A stretch of 64,000 nt of DNA from Catellatospora sp. KI3 (GTDB taxonomy: Bacteria; Actinomycetota; Actinomycetes; Mycobacteriales; Micromonosporaceae), in the NCBI RefSeq assembly GCF_029948125.1, contig NZ_JASAMB010000013.1:161979-225978 (forward strand), given 5' to 3'. Below, piece by piece: positions 51,616 to 59,349 of the stretch. Positions within the stretch are counted from its first letter, which is position 1, and the number at the start of each line of letters is the position of its first letter. The position numbers were made by a program, and so were the translations under genes. The notes below the pieces were generated by a model. The model was given only the letters and a program-made list of their open reading frames with translations. It was not told the DNA's origin and ran no database searches.

Positions 51616-51665
51616 CTTGCTCAGCGCATGAGACAACGATGTCAAAATCTCAGGATGGAGGAAGC

Positions 51666-52940
51666 ATGCGTCTCTCGAGGCGTATGGCCGTCGCGGCCGT
51701 CGCATTCGGAACGCTGATGGCCACAGTGGCCTGCACCAGCACCGATGAGCCCGGCACCGGTACGGGCACCAAAGAGGTCGAGGTGTTCACGTGGTGGGCG
51801 GACGGCGGTGAGAAGGCCGGTCTGACCGGCCTGGAGACCGTGTTCGGCACCGAGTGCAAGGACTTCAAGTTCGTCAACGGCGCCGTCGCGGGCGGCGCGG
51901 GCAGCAATGCCAAGCAGGTGCTGGCCTCCCGGCTGCAGCAGGGCACCCCGCCGGACACGTTCCAGGCGCACGCCGGTGCCGAGCTGTCGGACTACATCAA
52001 CGACGACCAGATCGAGGACCTGTCGGCGCAGTACGGCGAGTGGGGCCTGAGCAACGCCTTCCCCAAGGGCCTGATCGACAACCTCACCGTGGACGGCAAG
52101 ATCTACTCGGTGCCGGCCAACATCCACCGCGCCAACGTGCTGTGGGGCAACAAAACCGTGCTGGCCAAGGCGGGCATCACCAAGGACGCGACCACCCTCG
52201 AGGGGTTCTTCGCCGACCTGGACAAGCTGAAGGCCGCCGGGGTGGCCACGCCGCTGGCGCTGGGCAAGGACTGGACGCAGCAGATGCTGTTCGAGGCCCT
52301 GCTCATCAGCAAGCTCGGCCCGGAGAAGTTCAACGCGCTCTGGAACGGCACCGGTGACTGGGCCGGCGCCGACATGACCGCCGCGATCACCGACTACAAG
52401 AAGCTGCTCACGTACACCAACTCCGACCGTGACACCTTCGACTGGACCGACGCCGAGAAGATGCTGATGGACGGCAAGGCCGCCTACCAGCTGATGGGCG
52501 ACTGGGAGGCCGCCGACCTCGACGCCAAGGGTTTCAAGGACTACAGCTACTCGGTGTTCCCGGGCAACGGCAACGTCTTCCAGTGGCTGGCCGACTCGTT
52601 CGTGCTGCCCAAGGGCGCCAAGAACGCCGACGGCACCAAGTGCTGGCTGAAGACCGTCGGCAGCGCCGCCGGCCAGGCCGAGTTCAACAAGAAGAAGGGC
52701 TCGATCCCGGCCCGCACCGACGTGCCCGCCGACGGCTTCCCGGCCTACCAGCAGGCGGCCATGAACGACTGGAAGACCGCCGTCCAGGTCCCCAGCTGCC
52801 CGCACGGCTCGGCCTGCGCGCAGACCTGGCAGGGCGCGGTCGGCTCGGCCCAGGGCAAGTTCTCCACCGACGGTGACGTCGCGGCGCTGCAGGCGGCGCT
52901 CGCGTCGGCGGCCGCGGAGTTCGGCCCGAAGGCCAAGTAG
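51666..52940 (+). CDS. carbohydrate ABC transporter substrate-binding lipoprotein
   Basis: 424 aa. Lipobox MATVAC near 18-23. The mature protein is a family-1 extracellular sugar-binding protein: EVFTWWADGGEK, SRLQQGTPPDTFQAHAG, VPANIHRANVLWGN, MLMDGKAAYQLMGDWEA, and Trp/Tyr-rich pocket residues. The ATG at 51666 has GGAGGAAG upstream. Heads an importer operon with two permeases. No ATPase is encoded here, so it probably uses a shared MsiK-type ATPase encoded elsewhere. The sugar is unknown. Confidence 0.9.
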   Translation: MRLSRRMAVAAVAFGTLMATVACTSTDEPGTGTGTKEVEVFTWWADGGEKAGLTGLETVFGTECKDFKFVNGAVAGGAGSNAKQVLASRLQQGTPPDTFQAHAGAELSDYINDDQIEDLSAQYGEWGLSNAFPKGLIDNLTVDGKIYSVPANIHRANVLWGNKTVLAKAGITKDATTLEGFFADLDKLKAAGVATPLALGKDWTQQMLFEALLISKLGPEKFNALWNGTGDWAGADMTAAITDYKKLLTYTNSDRDTFDWTDAEKMLMDGKAAYQLMGDWEAADLDAKGFKDYSYSVFPGNGNVFQWLADSFVLPKGAKNADGTKCWLKTVGSAAGQAEFNKKKGSIPARTDVPADGFPAYQQAAMNDWKTAVQVPSCPHGSACAQTWQGAVGSAQGKFSTDGDVAALQAALASAAAEFGPKAK

Positions 52941-52955
52941 TCCGGTACGTGACAG

Positions 52956-52995
52956 GAAGGGCACCTTCCCGGAACCTGTCGGGAAGGTGCCCTTC
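52956..52995. repeat. intra-operon 16-bp hairpin, GAAGGGCACCTTC family
   Basis: Perfect 16-bp stem (52956-52971 with 52980-52995), loop 8 nt, between the binding-protein and permease genes. Such a hairpin stabilises the upstream mRNA or partly stops transcription, giving more binding protein than permease. Its arm GAAGGGCACCTTCCCG recurs in part at 54806. Confidence 0.75.
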
Positions 52996-53015
52996 TCCAC
53001 CCCTAGGAGGTCGCG

Positions 53016-53912
53016 TTGCGCCACCGTAAGCGGACCTGGATCCCCGGTCTGCTGCTCATCTCCCCCTCGCTGATCCTGCTGGCCGTCTTCGTGTACGGCC
53101 TGATCGGCTGGACCGTCGACCTCTCGATGCAGGATCGCCACAACGCGCGGCCGTCGAAGGGCTTCGTCGGCCTCGACAACTACGACAAGCTGTTCAACCA
53201 CGACATCAACGACCGGTTCACGCACTCGCTGCTGAACCTGCTGGTGTTCACGGTCGTCTTCATCGTCGGCACCATCGTGCTCGGCCTGCTGTGGTCGCTG
53301 CTGCTGGAGCGCGGTGCCCGCGCCGAGGGCTTCTTCCGCACCGTCTACCTGTTCCCCATGGCGGTGTCGTTCGTCGCCTCGGGCGTCGTGTGGCGCTGGC
53401 TGATGAACCCGGGCCAGGGCGAGAACGCGGGCGGCATCAACGCGATCTTCGAAGGCCTCGGGCTGCACTTCCTGGAAGGCCCGTGGTGGACCGACCCGGA
53501 CTGGGGCATGGCCGCCATGGCGATGCCCGCCGTCTGGCAGCTGTCCGGGTATGTCATGGCGCTGTTCCTGGCCGGCTTCCGCGGCATCCCCGACGAGCTG
53601 CGCGAGGCCGCGGTCGTCGACGGGGCGACCACCTTCCAGCTCTACCGCCGGGTGCTGTTCCCGCAGCTGACCCCGACGATCCTGTCGGCGCTCATCATCA
53701 CCGGGCACATGTCCATGAAGATGTTCGACCTGATCATGTCGGTCTCCGGGGCGCAGTGGCTCACCGAGGTGCCGGCCGTCTACGTCTGGCAGACCCTGCT
53801 CACCCGCGACTACGCCAAGGCCGCCGCGATCTCGGTGTTCCTGCTGCTGGTCGTCGCGGTGGTGGTCGTGCCGTACCTGATCCACGTCAACCGGTCGGAG
53901 AAGCGGTCATGA
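53016..53912 (+). CDS. sugar ABC transporter permease 1
   Basis: 298 aa, six membrane helices, MalF type; EAA loop at about 190-205 (PDELREAAVVDGAT). TTG start at 53016 with TAGGAGG (53004-53010) upstream. Confidence 0.9.
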   Translation: MRHRKRTWIPGLLLISPSLILLAVFVYGLIGWTVDLSMQDRHNARPSKGFVGLDNYDKLFNHDINDRFTHSLLNLLVFTVVFIVGTIVLGLLWSLLLERGARAEGFFRTVYLFPMAVSFVASGVVWRWLMNPGQGENAGGINAIFEGLGLHFLEGPWWTDPDWGMAAMAMPAVWQLSGYVMALFLAGFRGIPDELREAAVVDGATTFQLYRRVLFPQLTPTILSALIITGHMSMKMFDLIMSVSGAQWLTEVPAVYVWQTLLTRDYAKAAAISVFLLLVVAVVVVPYLIHVNRSEKRS

Positions 53913-54796
53913 CCACGCAGACCATGACGGCCCCGCCGAGGTCCGACCAGGCCCCGGCGCCCGCGCCGGGGCCGCGCCGGCGGCGGCTGCCCAACGTCGT
54001 CCGGTACGCCGTACTGCTGCTCTTCGTGCTGATCGTGCTGATGCCGCTGTACGTGCTGGTCGTGACCAGTTTCAAGTCCGGTCGGGAGATCGGCGTCAAC
54101 GGCCAGTGGACGCTGCCCGAGACGTGGACGTTCGCGTCGTGGGAGAAGGCCTGGCTGTCGCTCGGGCCATCCTTCGGGCGGACGTTCCAGCTGGCTATCC
54201 CGGTGGCGCTGCTGTCGTCGATCATCGGCGCGGCCAACGGGTTCGTGCTGGCGCGCTGGCGGTTCCCGGGCGCCGACGTGGTGTTCACGCTGATCCTGTT
54301 CGGCATGTTCATCCCGTACCAGGCGGTCATGATCCCGCTGCGCGAGGTCGTGCTGTGGCTGGGCGTCGCACCCGGCATCCCGACGCTGATCTTCGTGCAC
54401 ACGGTGTACGGCATTCCGATCTGCACGCTGATCTTCCGCAACTACTACGCGACCGTGGTCCCGGAGGAGCTGATCGAGGCGGGCATGATGGACGGCGCGG
54501 GGCTGCTGCGCACGTTCCGGTCGCTGATCCTGCCGATCTCCATCCCGGGCTTCGTGGTCACGGTGATCTGGCAGTTCACCTCGGCGTGGAACGACTACCT
54601 GTTCGCCATTTTCATGTCGAACACGCGCAACGGGCCGATCACCATCGCACTGAACGCCCTGGCGGGCGCGCAGTCGCCGGACTACGCCGCGTCGATGGCC
54701 GGGGCGCTGATCACGTCGCTGCCGACGCTGCTGGTGTACATCCTGCTCGGCCGCTGGTTCATCGGCGGCCTGATGGCCGGCTCGGTCAAGAGCTGA
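53909..54796 (+). CDS. sugar ABC transporter permease 2
   Basis: 295 aa, MalG type; six helices, EAA loop PEELIEAGMMDGAG near 190. Starts inside the permease-1 stop (ATGA). An Ala/Pro-rich N-terminal tail of about 25 residues precedes the first helix. Confidence 0.9.
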   Translation: MTTQTMTAPPRSDQAPAPAPGPRRRRLPNVVRYAVLLLFVLIVLMPLYVLVVTSFKSGREIGVNGQWTLPETWTFASWEKAWLSLGPSFGRTFQLAIPVALLSSIIGAANGFVLARWRFPGADVVFTLILFGMFIPYQAVMIPLREVVLWLGVAPGIPTLIFVHTVYGIPICTLIFRNYYATVVPEELIEAGMMDGAGLLRTFRSLILPISIPGFVVTVIWQFTSAWNDYLFAIFMSNTRNGPITIALNALAGAQSPDYAASMAGALITSLPTLLVYILLGRWFIGGLMAGSVKS

Positions 54797-54805
54797 CCGA
54801 GGCGG

Positions 54806-54849
54806 GAAGGGCACCTTCGCGTCGCGATCCGATGCAGGAGGTGCCCTTC
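54806..54849. terminator. operon-end hairpin, GAAGGGCACCTTC family
   Basis: GAAGGGCACCT (54806-54816) pairs with AGGTGCCCTTC (54839-54849), loop 22 nt. Same arm as the hairpin at 52956, so this is a repeated intergenic element. Confidence 0.65.
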
Positions 54850-54887
54850 TCGGGCATCCGCCGGGGCCCGGCGGCGGCGGACAGAGG

Positions 54888-56255
54888 TCAGCGGGTGGGG
54901 TCGAGGCGGGAGAGCACCTCGATGACCGCCTCGGCGGCCCGGCGCACCTCGTGCTCCTCGATCACCAACGGAGGTGCGAGCACGAGGTTGTGACCGTAGG
55001 GCCGCACGATCACGCCGTGCTCACGGCGAGCCGTGAAGGCCAGCTGCTCGACCGCGGTCCAGTCCATCGGCACGCGGGTCTGCCGGTCGGTCACCAGTTC
55101 CAGGGCCGCCAGCGAACCCTCCACCCGCAGGTCGCCGACCGCCGGTAGCGCCGCGGCGGGCGCGAGACCCGACCGCAGCCAGTCACCGATGGTCAGTGCC
55201 TTGTTGAGCAGGTCCTCCTTCTCGATGATGTCGAGAGTCGCCAGGCCCAGCGCGCACGCCACCGGGTGTCCCTGGTACGTGTAGCCGTGGAAGAACCCGG
55301 CTTCGAACAGCACGTCACCGATCTCGTCGGTCATCAGGGTGGCGCCCAGGGCGGCGTACCCGCCGGCGATGCCCTTGGCCGTGGTGATCATGTCCGGTTC
55401 CATGCCCCGGGCCTCGGACTCGAACCACGAACCCAGCCGGCCGAACGCGGTGACCACCTCGTCGGCGATCAGCAGGATGCCGTTGCGCCGCAGCACCTCG
55501 CGCATCCGCGGCCAGTAGCCGGGCGGGGGCGCCAGGACACCGCCGCCGGCCATCACCGGCTCCCCGATCATCGCCGCGATGTTGCCCGCCCCGATCCGCG
55601 CGATCGTCTCCTCCAGCTCGCGGACCAGGAAGTCGACCGGATCGGCGTCGCCGTACAGCTGGTCCGCGCGGTAGAGGTACGCCGGCGACAGCTGCTCGAC
55701 GTGGGGCAGGTTGGGACCCACGCCGAACTGCATGGGCGGGAACCCCGTCGCGGTGCCCGAGCCGTAGGTGGAACCGTGGAACGAGTACTGCCGGGACAGG
55801 ATCCAGGTCCGGTCCGGCTCACCACGGAGGTGATGGAAGAGCCGGGCGGCCTTGAAAGCCGTCTCGACCGCCTCGGAGCCGCCGCTGGTGAAGAACACCC
55901 GCTCGATGCCGGGCGGGGCGAGGTCGGCCAGCCGGGCGGCGAGCCGGATGGCCTTCTCGTTGCTGAACTCCAGCAGGCTGGTGAAGAACTCCAGCTGACC
56001 CATCTGCTGGGCTGCCACCTCCGCGAGGTCCTCGCGACCGTGACCGAGCGGTGACAGCCAGACGCCACCACCCGCCGCGTCGAGCAGCTGGTTGCCCCGG
56101 GCGTCCCAGACCGTGCAGCCCTTTCCGCGAACGATCACGACGCGGTCGTCGATGTGGCCGCGGTGCATGGACCGGAGAAGGTGGCGCCGGTCGAGGGTCT
56201 CCAGCTCGGTGGCCAAGGATTCCCTGAGCGTTTTCTCCCGCTGACGCGGTGTCAT
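54888..56255 (-). CDS. class III aminotransferase
   Basis: 455 aa. Fold type I class III: LDAAGGGVWLSPLGHG, TSGGSEAVETAFKAAR, SFHGSTYG, GEPVMAGGG, IADEVVTAFGR and the Schiff-base lysine in TTAKGIAGGYAALG. Such enzymes transaminate omega-amines, beta- or gamma-amino acids or amino alcohols. Last of three same-strand genes with a GMC oxidoreductase and a flavin monooxygenase. ATG with AAGGG upstream. Confidence 0.88.
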   Translation of the reverse strand: MTPRQREKTLRESLATELETLDRRHLLRSMHRGHIDDRVVIVRGKGCTVWDARGNQLLDAAGGGVWLSPLGHGREDLAEVAAQQMGQLEFFTSLLEFSNEKAIRLAARLADLAPPGIERVFFTSGGSEAVETAFKAARLFHHLRGEPDRTWILSRQYSFHGSTYGSGTATGFPPMQFGVGPNLPHVEQLSPAYLYRADQLYGDADPVDFLVRELEETIARIGAGNIAAMIGEPVMAGGGVLAPPPGYWPRMREVLRRNGILLIADEVVTAFGRLGSWFESEARGMEPDMITTAKGIAGGYAALGATLMTDEIGDVLFEAGFFHGYTYQGHPVACALGLATLDIIEKEDLLNKALTIGDWLRSGLAPAAALPAVGDLRVEGSLAALELVTDRQTRVPMDWTAVEQLAFTARREHGVIVRPYGHNLVLAPPLVIEEHEVRRAAEAVIEVLSRLDPTR

Positions 56256-56298
56256 GGATGAATCCCTTCGTGAGTCGCTCGCGGAGGTCTCGCGGCGG

Positions 56299-57882
56299 TT
56301 ATTCCTTGGCCGCGGCGGCGACCAGCGGGCGGGGCGCCGGCCGGCCCAGGATCAGGTCTGCCGCCTTCTCGCCGATCGCGAGCACGGTGGCGTTAGGGGC
56401 ACCGCGACCGGTGCGGGGCATGATCGACGCGTCCACGACGCGCAGGCCGTCGATGCCCTTGACGCGCAGCTCGGCGTCCACGACCTTGCCGATCATGCAG
56501 GTGGAGGTGGCGTGGAAGATGGAGTGCGCGTGCAGGCGGACGTACTCCAGCACGTCCTTGTCGGAGTCCGACGCCGGTCCGCGCAGCATCGTGCCGGTGT
56601 AGGGCCGCAGCGACTTCTGCCGGGCGATCTCCATGCCGGCCTGGACCCCGCCGACCGCCGACCGCAGGTCGTCCTCGTTGGTGAAGTAGTTGTGCACGAT
56701 CTTCGGCTTGGTGGTGGGGTCGTCGGAGTCCAGCGACACGTCGCCGGTGCTCTCGGCCATCAGCACGACCGGGCCGAAGGTGATGCCGTGGCCGGTGGGC
56801 AGCCCCAGGCCGCTGTCGGCGAACATCAGCGGGCCGTTGTAGAACACCACGTCGGGGGCGTCGAGCCCGGAGCGCGTACGCAGGTAGCCGCCCGACTCCG
56901 GTCCGTTGGACGTCAGCGGGCCGGTGCCGTGCTCCAGGAACTCCTTGACGTACTGCGGCTCGTGGCCGATGAGGGTGCTCACCGGGACGTCGTGCGGGTA
57001 CACCATGGGCACGATCGGCTGGTCCTTGAGGTTCTGCCCGACGTCCGGGTGGTCCAGCAGCACCGGGATGTCCACGTCCGACAGCACCTTCGCCGGCCCG
57101 ATGCCGGAGTGCATCAGCAGGAACGGCGTGTTGTACGAGCCGCTGGAGAGGATGACCTCGCGGTTGGCCCGCAGCGTGATCTGCTCGTCGAGCCGGTAGC
57201 CGGTGACACCCACCGCGCGGCCGTTCTCGATGACGATCCGGTGGATCTGCAGGTTGGTCTCGAGGGTGACGTTCGGCCTGCTCAGCGCCGGGCGCAGGTA
57301 CGCGTCGGCGCTGCTCCACCGCCGGCCGTCGCGCTGCATCATCTGGAACGGGCCGAAGCCGTCCTGGTTGGCGCCGTCGTTGAAGTCGGCGTTGAAGGAG
57401 TGCCCGGCCTCAAGGGCGGCGTCGACGAAGGCCGTGCCCATGACGTTGTTCGACCGGCCGTCGGACACCGACATCGGGCCGCCGACGCCGTGGTACTTCG
57501 ACTCGCCGCGCTCGTTGTCCTCGGAGCGCTTGAAGTACGGGAGGAGCTCGTCGAACGTCCAGCCGGGCTGGCCCCAGAGGTCGAAGTCGGCCGGATTGCC
57601 GCGCAGATAGAGCCCCGCGTTGATGGAGCTGCTGCCGCCGAGCGTCTTTCCGCGGGGCAGATAGATGCGGCGGCGGTGCAGCATCGGCTCCTCATGCGAG
57701 TCGTAGTCCCAGTCGACCCGAGAGCGGAACAGGGTGCCGAATGCGGCCGGGATATGGATGTTCTGAGCGTCGTCCACCGGCCCCGCCTCCACCACGCACA
57801 CGGTGATACCGGGGTCTTCGCTCAGCCGCGCGGCCAGCACGGAACCGGCTGTACCGGCACCGACGATCACGTAGTCATACAT
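56299..57882 (-). CDS. GMC-family FAD oxidoreductase
   Basis: 527 aa. FAD motif YVIVGAGTAGSVLAARL at the start, GMC signature 1 GKTLGGSSSINAGLYLRG near 78, signature 2 SGSYNTPFLLMHSGIGP near 255, and the C-terminal active-site pair His (HATSTCMIG) and Asn (GAPNATV). It oxidises an alcohol or choline/glucose-like substrate to an aldehyde with FAD. ATG with GAGGGAG upstream; 43 nt before the aminotransferase. Confidence 0.9.
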   Translation of the reverse strand: MYDYVIVGAGTAGSVLAARLSEDPGITVCVVEAGPVDDAQNIHIPAAFGTLFRSRVDWDYDSHEEPMLHRRRIYLPRGKTLGGSSSINAGLYLRGNPADFDLWGQPGWTFDELLPYFKRSEDNERGESKYHGVGGPMSVSDGRSNNVMGTAFVDAALEAGHSFNADFNDGANQDGFGPFQMMQRDGRRWSSADAYLRPALSRPNVTLETNLQIHRIVIENGRAVGVTGYRLDEQITLRANREVILSSGSYNTPFLLMHSGIGPAKVLSDVDIPVLLDHPDVGQNLKDQPIVPMVYPHDVPVSTLIGHEPQYVKEFLEHGTGPLTSNGPESGGYLRTRSGLDAPDVVFYNGPLMFADSGLGLPTGHGITFGPVVLMAESTGDVSLDSDDPTTKPKIVHNYFTNEDDLRSAVGGVQAGMEIARQKSLRPYTGTMLRGPASDSDKDVLEYVRLHAHSIFHATSTCMIGKVVDAELRVKGIDGLRVVDASIMPRTGRGAPNATVLAIGEKAADLILGRPAPRPLVAAAAKE

Positions 57883-57979
57883 TCGCTTCTCCCTCAAGAA
57901 GTGGAATGAAACCCAAGCATGAATCACGGCTGTCCGTGATAGCGCCTTCCGTCGTGCGCACGTATGGCGACCGACGGAA

Positions 57980-59170
57980 TCAGACGTAGAGCGAATTCGG
58001 TTCGAGGCCGCAAAGAATGCGTCCGTAGAGTTCGTAGTTCGTCTCCGGCACATTCAGCGCGTGCAGGTTGATCGTGCGGACGTCGCGGGCGATCCGCTGG
58101 ATCGGGTGGGAGCGGTAGATGGACGAGCCGCCGCTGGCCATCGCCAGCAGATCCACGGCGGACCGGGCGAGCTCGCACACGGAGCCGACGTCGGCCCGGC
58201 TGCGGACCCGCTCCAGCATGGTCCAGGGCTCGCCGCTGGCGGCCTTGGCGTCGACGAGCCGGGTGAGCCGGTCGGCGTGGAACTCCGCCTGGTCGATCAG
58301 CTGCGCCGCCTGGGCGACCTTGATGTGGGTGACGGGGGCGTCCGCCTGGTGCTCGTACGACGTGTACGTGATCTTGCGGTCGCCGAGGTGCTCGAAGAAG
58401 ACCTCCCAGGCCGCCCGCGCCAGGCCGACGATCACCCCGACGCCCGAGGCGTTGCCCACGGCGACCAGCGGCGTGCGGTACAGCGGCAGTTCGGCGTTGC
58501 GCGGCGAGGCCGACTGCGAGGCGATCACGGTCGCCAGCGGCAGGATGCGCTCCTGCGGCACGAACACGTCCTTGGCGACGGTGGTGACGCTGCCCGACCC
58601 CTCCAGGCCGGAGGTGTGCCAGTCGTCGACGATCTGCAGGTCGCTCAGCGGGACCATCGCCATCACCGGCCACGGAGTGACCCCGTCCGGCGACGGCGCC
58701 ATGGCGAGGACCTCCTGCCAGTGGCTGTGCAGCGCACCGCTGACGAAGGCCCACTTGCCGTTGAGCACCATGCCGCCGGGCGCCGGCGTGCCCACGGCGC
58801 TGGGGGTGAGGGTGCCGCACACGCGCACATCGGGGGTCGCGTAGATCTCGTCCTGGACCGAGTCCGGGAACATGCCGACCATCCAGCCGGGGATGGTGAA
58901 CACCGTGGCCACCCAGCCGGTCGACCCGTCACCCCGGCCCAGCTCGGCCATGACGTCCTTCTGCGTCTGCATGTCGGACTCGTAGCCGCCGTACCGGACG
59001 GGGGTGCGCATCCGCAGGATGCCGGCGTCGGCGAGCCCTTCGATGACCTCGTCGTGCAGTCGCCGGTTCTCCTCCGCCCAGCCGGCGTGCCGGCGTAGGA
59101 GCGGAACCAGGTCGGCCGCCCGCCGCACCAGCTCTTCACGGGTGGGAATCCTGGTGATACTGCTGGTCAC
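57980..59170 (-). CDS. acyl-CoA dehydrogenase-fold flavin monooxygenase
   Basis: 396 aa, in the HsaA/DszC group (ACAD fold, two-component monooxygenase): ADAGILRMRTPVRYGGYE, LGRGDGSTGWVATV, GKWAFVSGALHSHW, and C-terminal ASGGSSIYRSHPIQRIARD. It needs reduced flavin from a separate reductase, which is not in the window. GTG 59170 chosen with GGAGG 7 nt upstream. First gene of the three-gene operon; a lone half-site GTGGGAGCG at 59194-59202 lies 24 nt before it. Confidence 0.82.
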   Translation of the reverse strand: MTSSITRIPTREELVRRAADLVPLLRRHAGWAEENRRLHDEVIEGLADAGILRMRTPVRYGGYESDMQTQKDVMAELGRGDGSTGWVATVFTIPGWMVGMFPDSVQDEIYATPDVRVCGTLTPSAVGTPAPGGMVLNGKWAFVSGALHSHWQEVLAMAPSPDGVTPWPVMAMVPLSDLQIVDDWHTSGLEGSGSVTTVAKDVFVPQERILPLATVIASQSASPRNAELPLYRTPLVAVGNASGVGVIVGLARAAWEVFFEHLGDRKITYTSYEHQADAPVTHIKVAQAAQLIDQAEFHADRLTRLVDAKAASGEPWTMLERVRSRADVGSVCELARSAVDLLAMASGGSSIYRSHPIQRIARDVRTINLHALNVPETNYELYGRILCGLEPNSLYV

Positions 59171-59293
59171 TGTTCCTCCAATGGGTTGTCGCCGTGGGAG
59201 CGGCAAGGCCTTTCCCGGTGAACGTGCCACCGGACAGAGCCTGTCGCATCTCCCAAAATGCGTGCGAAACCGCAATCTGGAGCATGAGTGACA

Positions 59294-59321
59294 TTCCGGC
59301 AGGCCCTTCGACCTGCCGGAA
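59294..59321. terminator. terminator after caspase-Hsp70 gene
   Basis: TTCCGGCAGG (59294-59303) and CCTGCCGGAA (59312-59321): 10-bp perfect stem, 8-nt loop, 28 nt past the minus-strand stop. Confidence 0.78.
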
Positions 59322-59349
59322 CATGCGATGGCGGGAGTCGCCGACCCGG

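Noticed and set aside
57923..57940. ATCACGG-CCGTGAT hairpin between monooxygenase and GMC genes
   Set aside because: A 7-bp stem is too weak to call a terminator; the genes may still be one transcript.
59194..59202. A lone GTGGGAGCG half-site upstream of the flavin monooxygenase
   Set aside because: The right half of the palindrome is absent and a 9-mer of this composition is expected a couple of times by chance in 64 kb; not listed as an operator.
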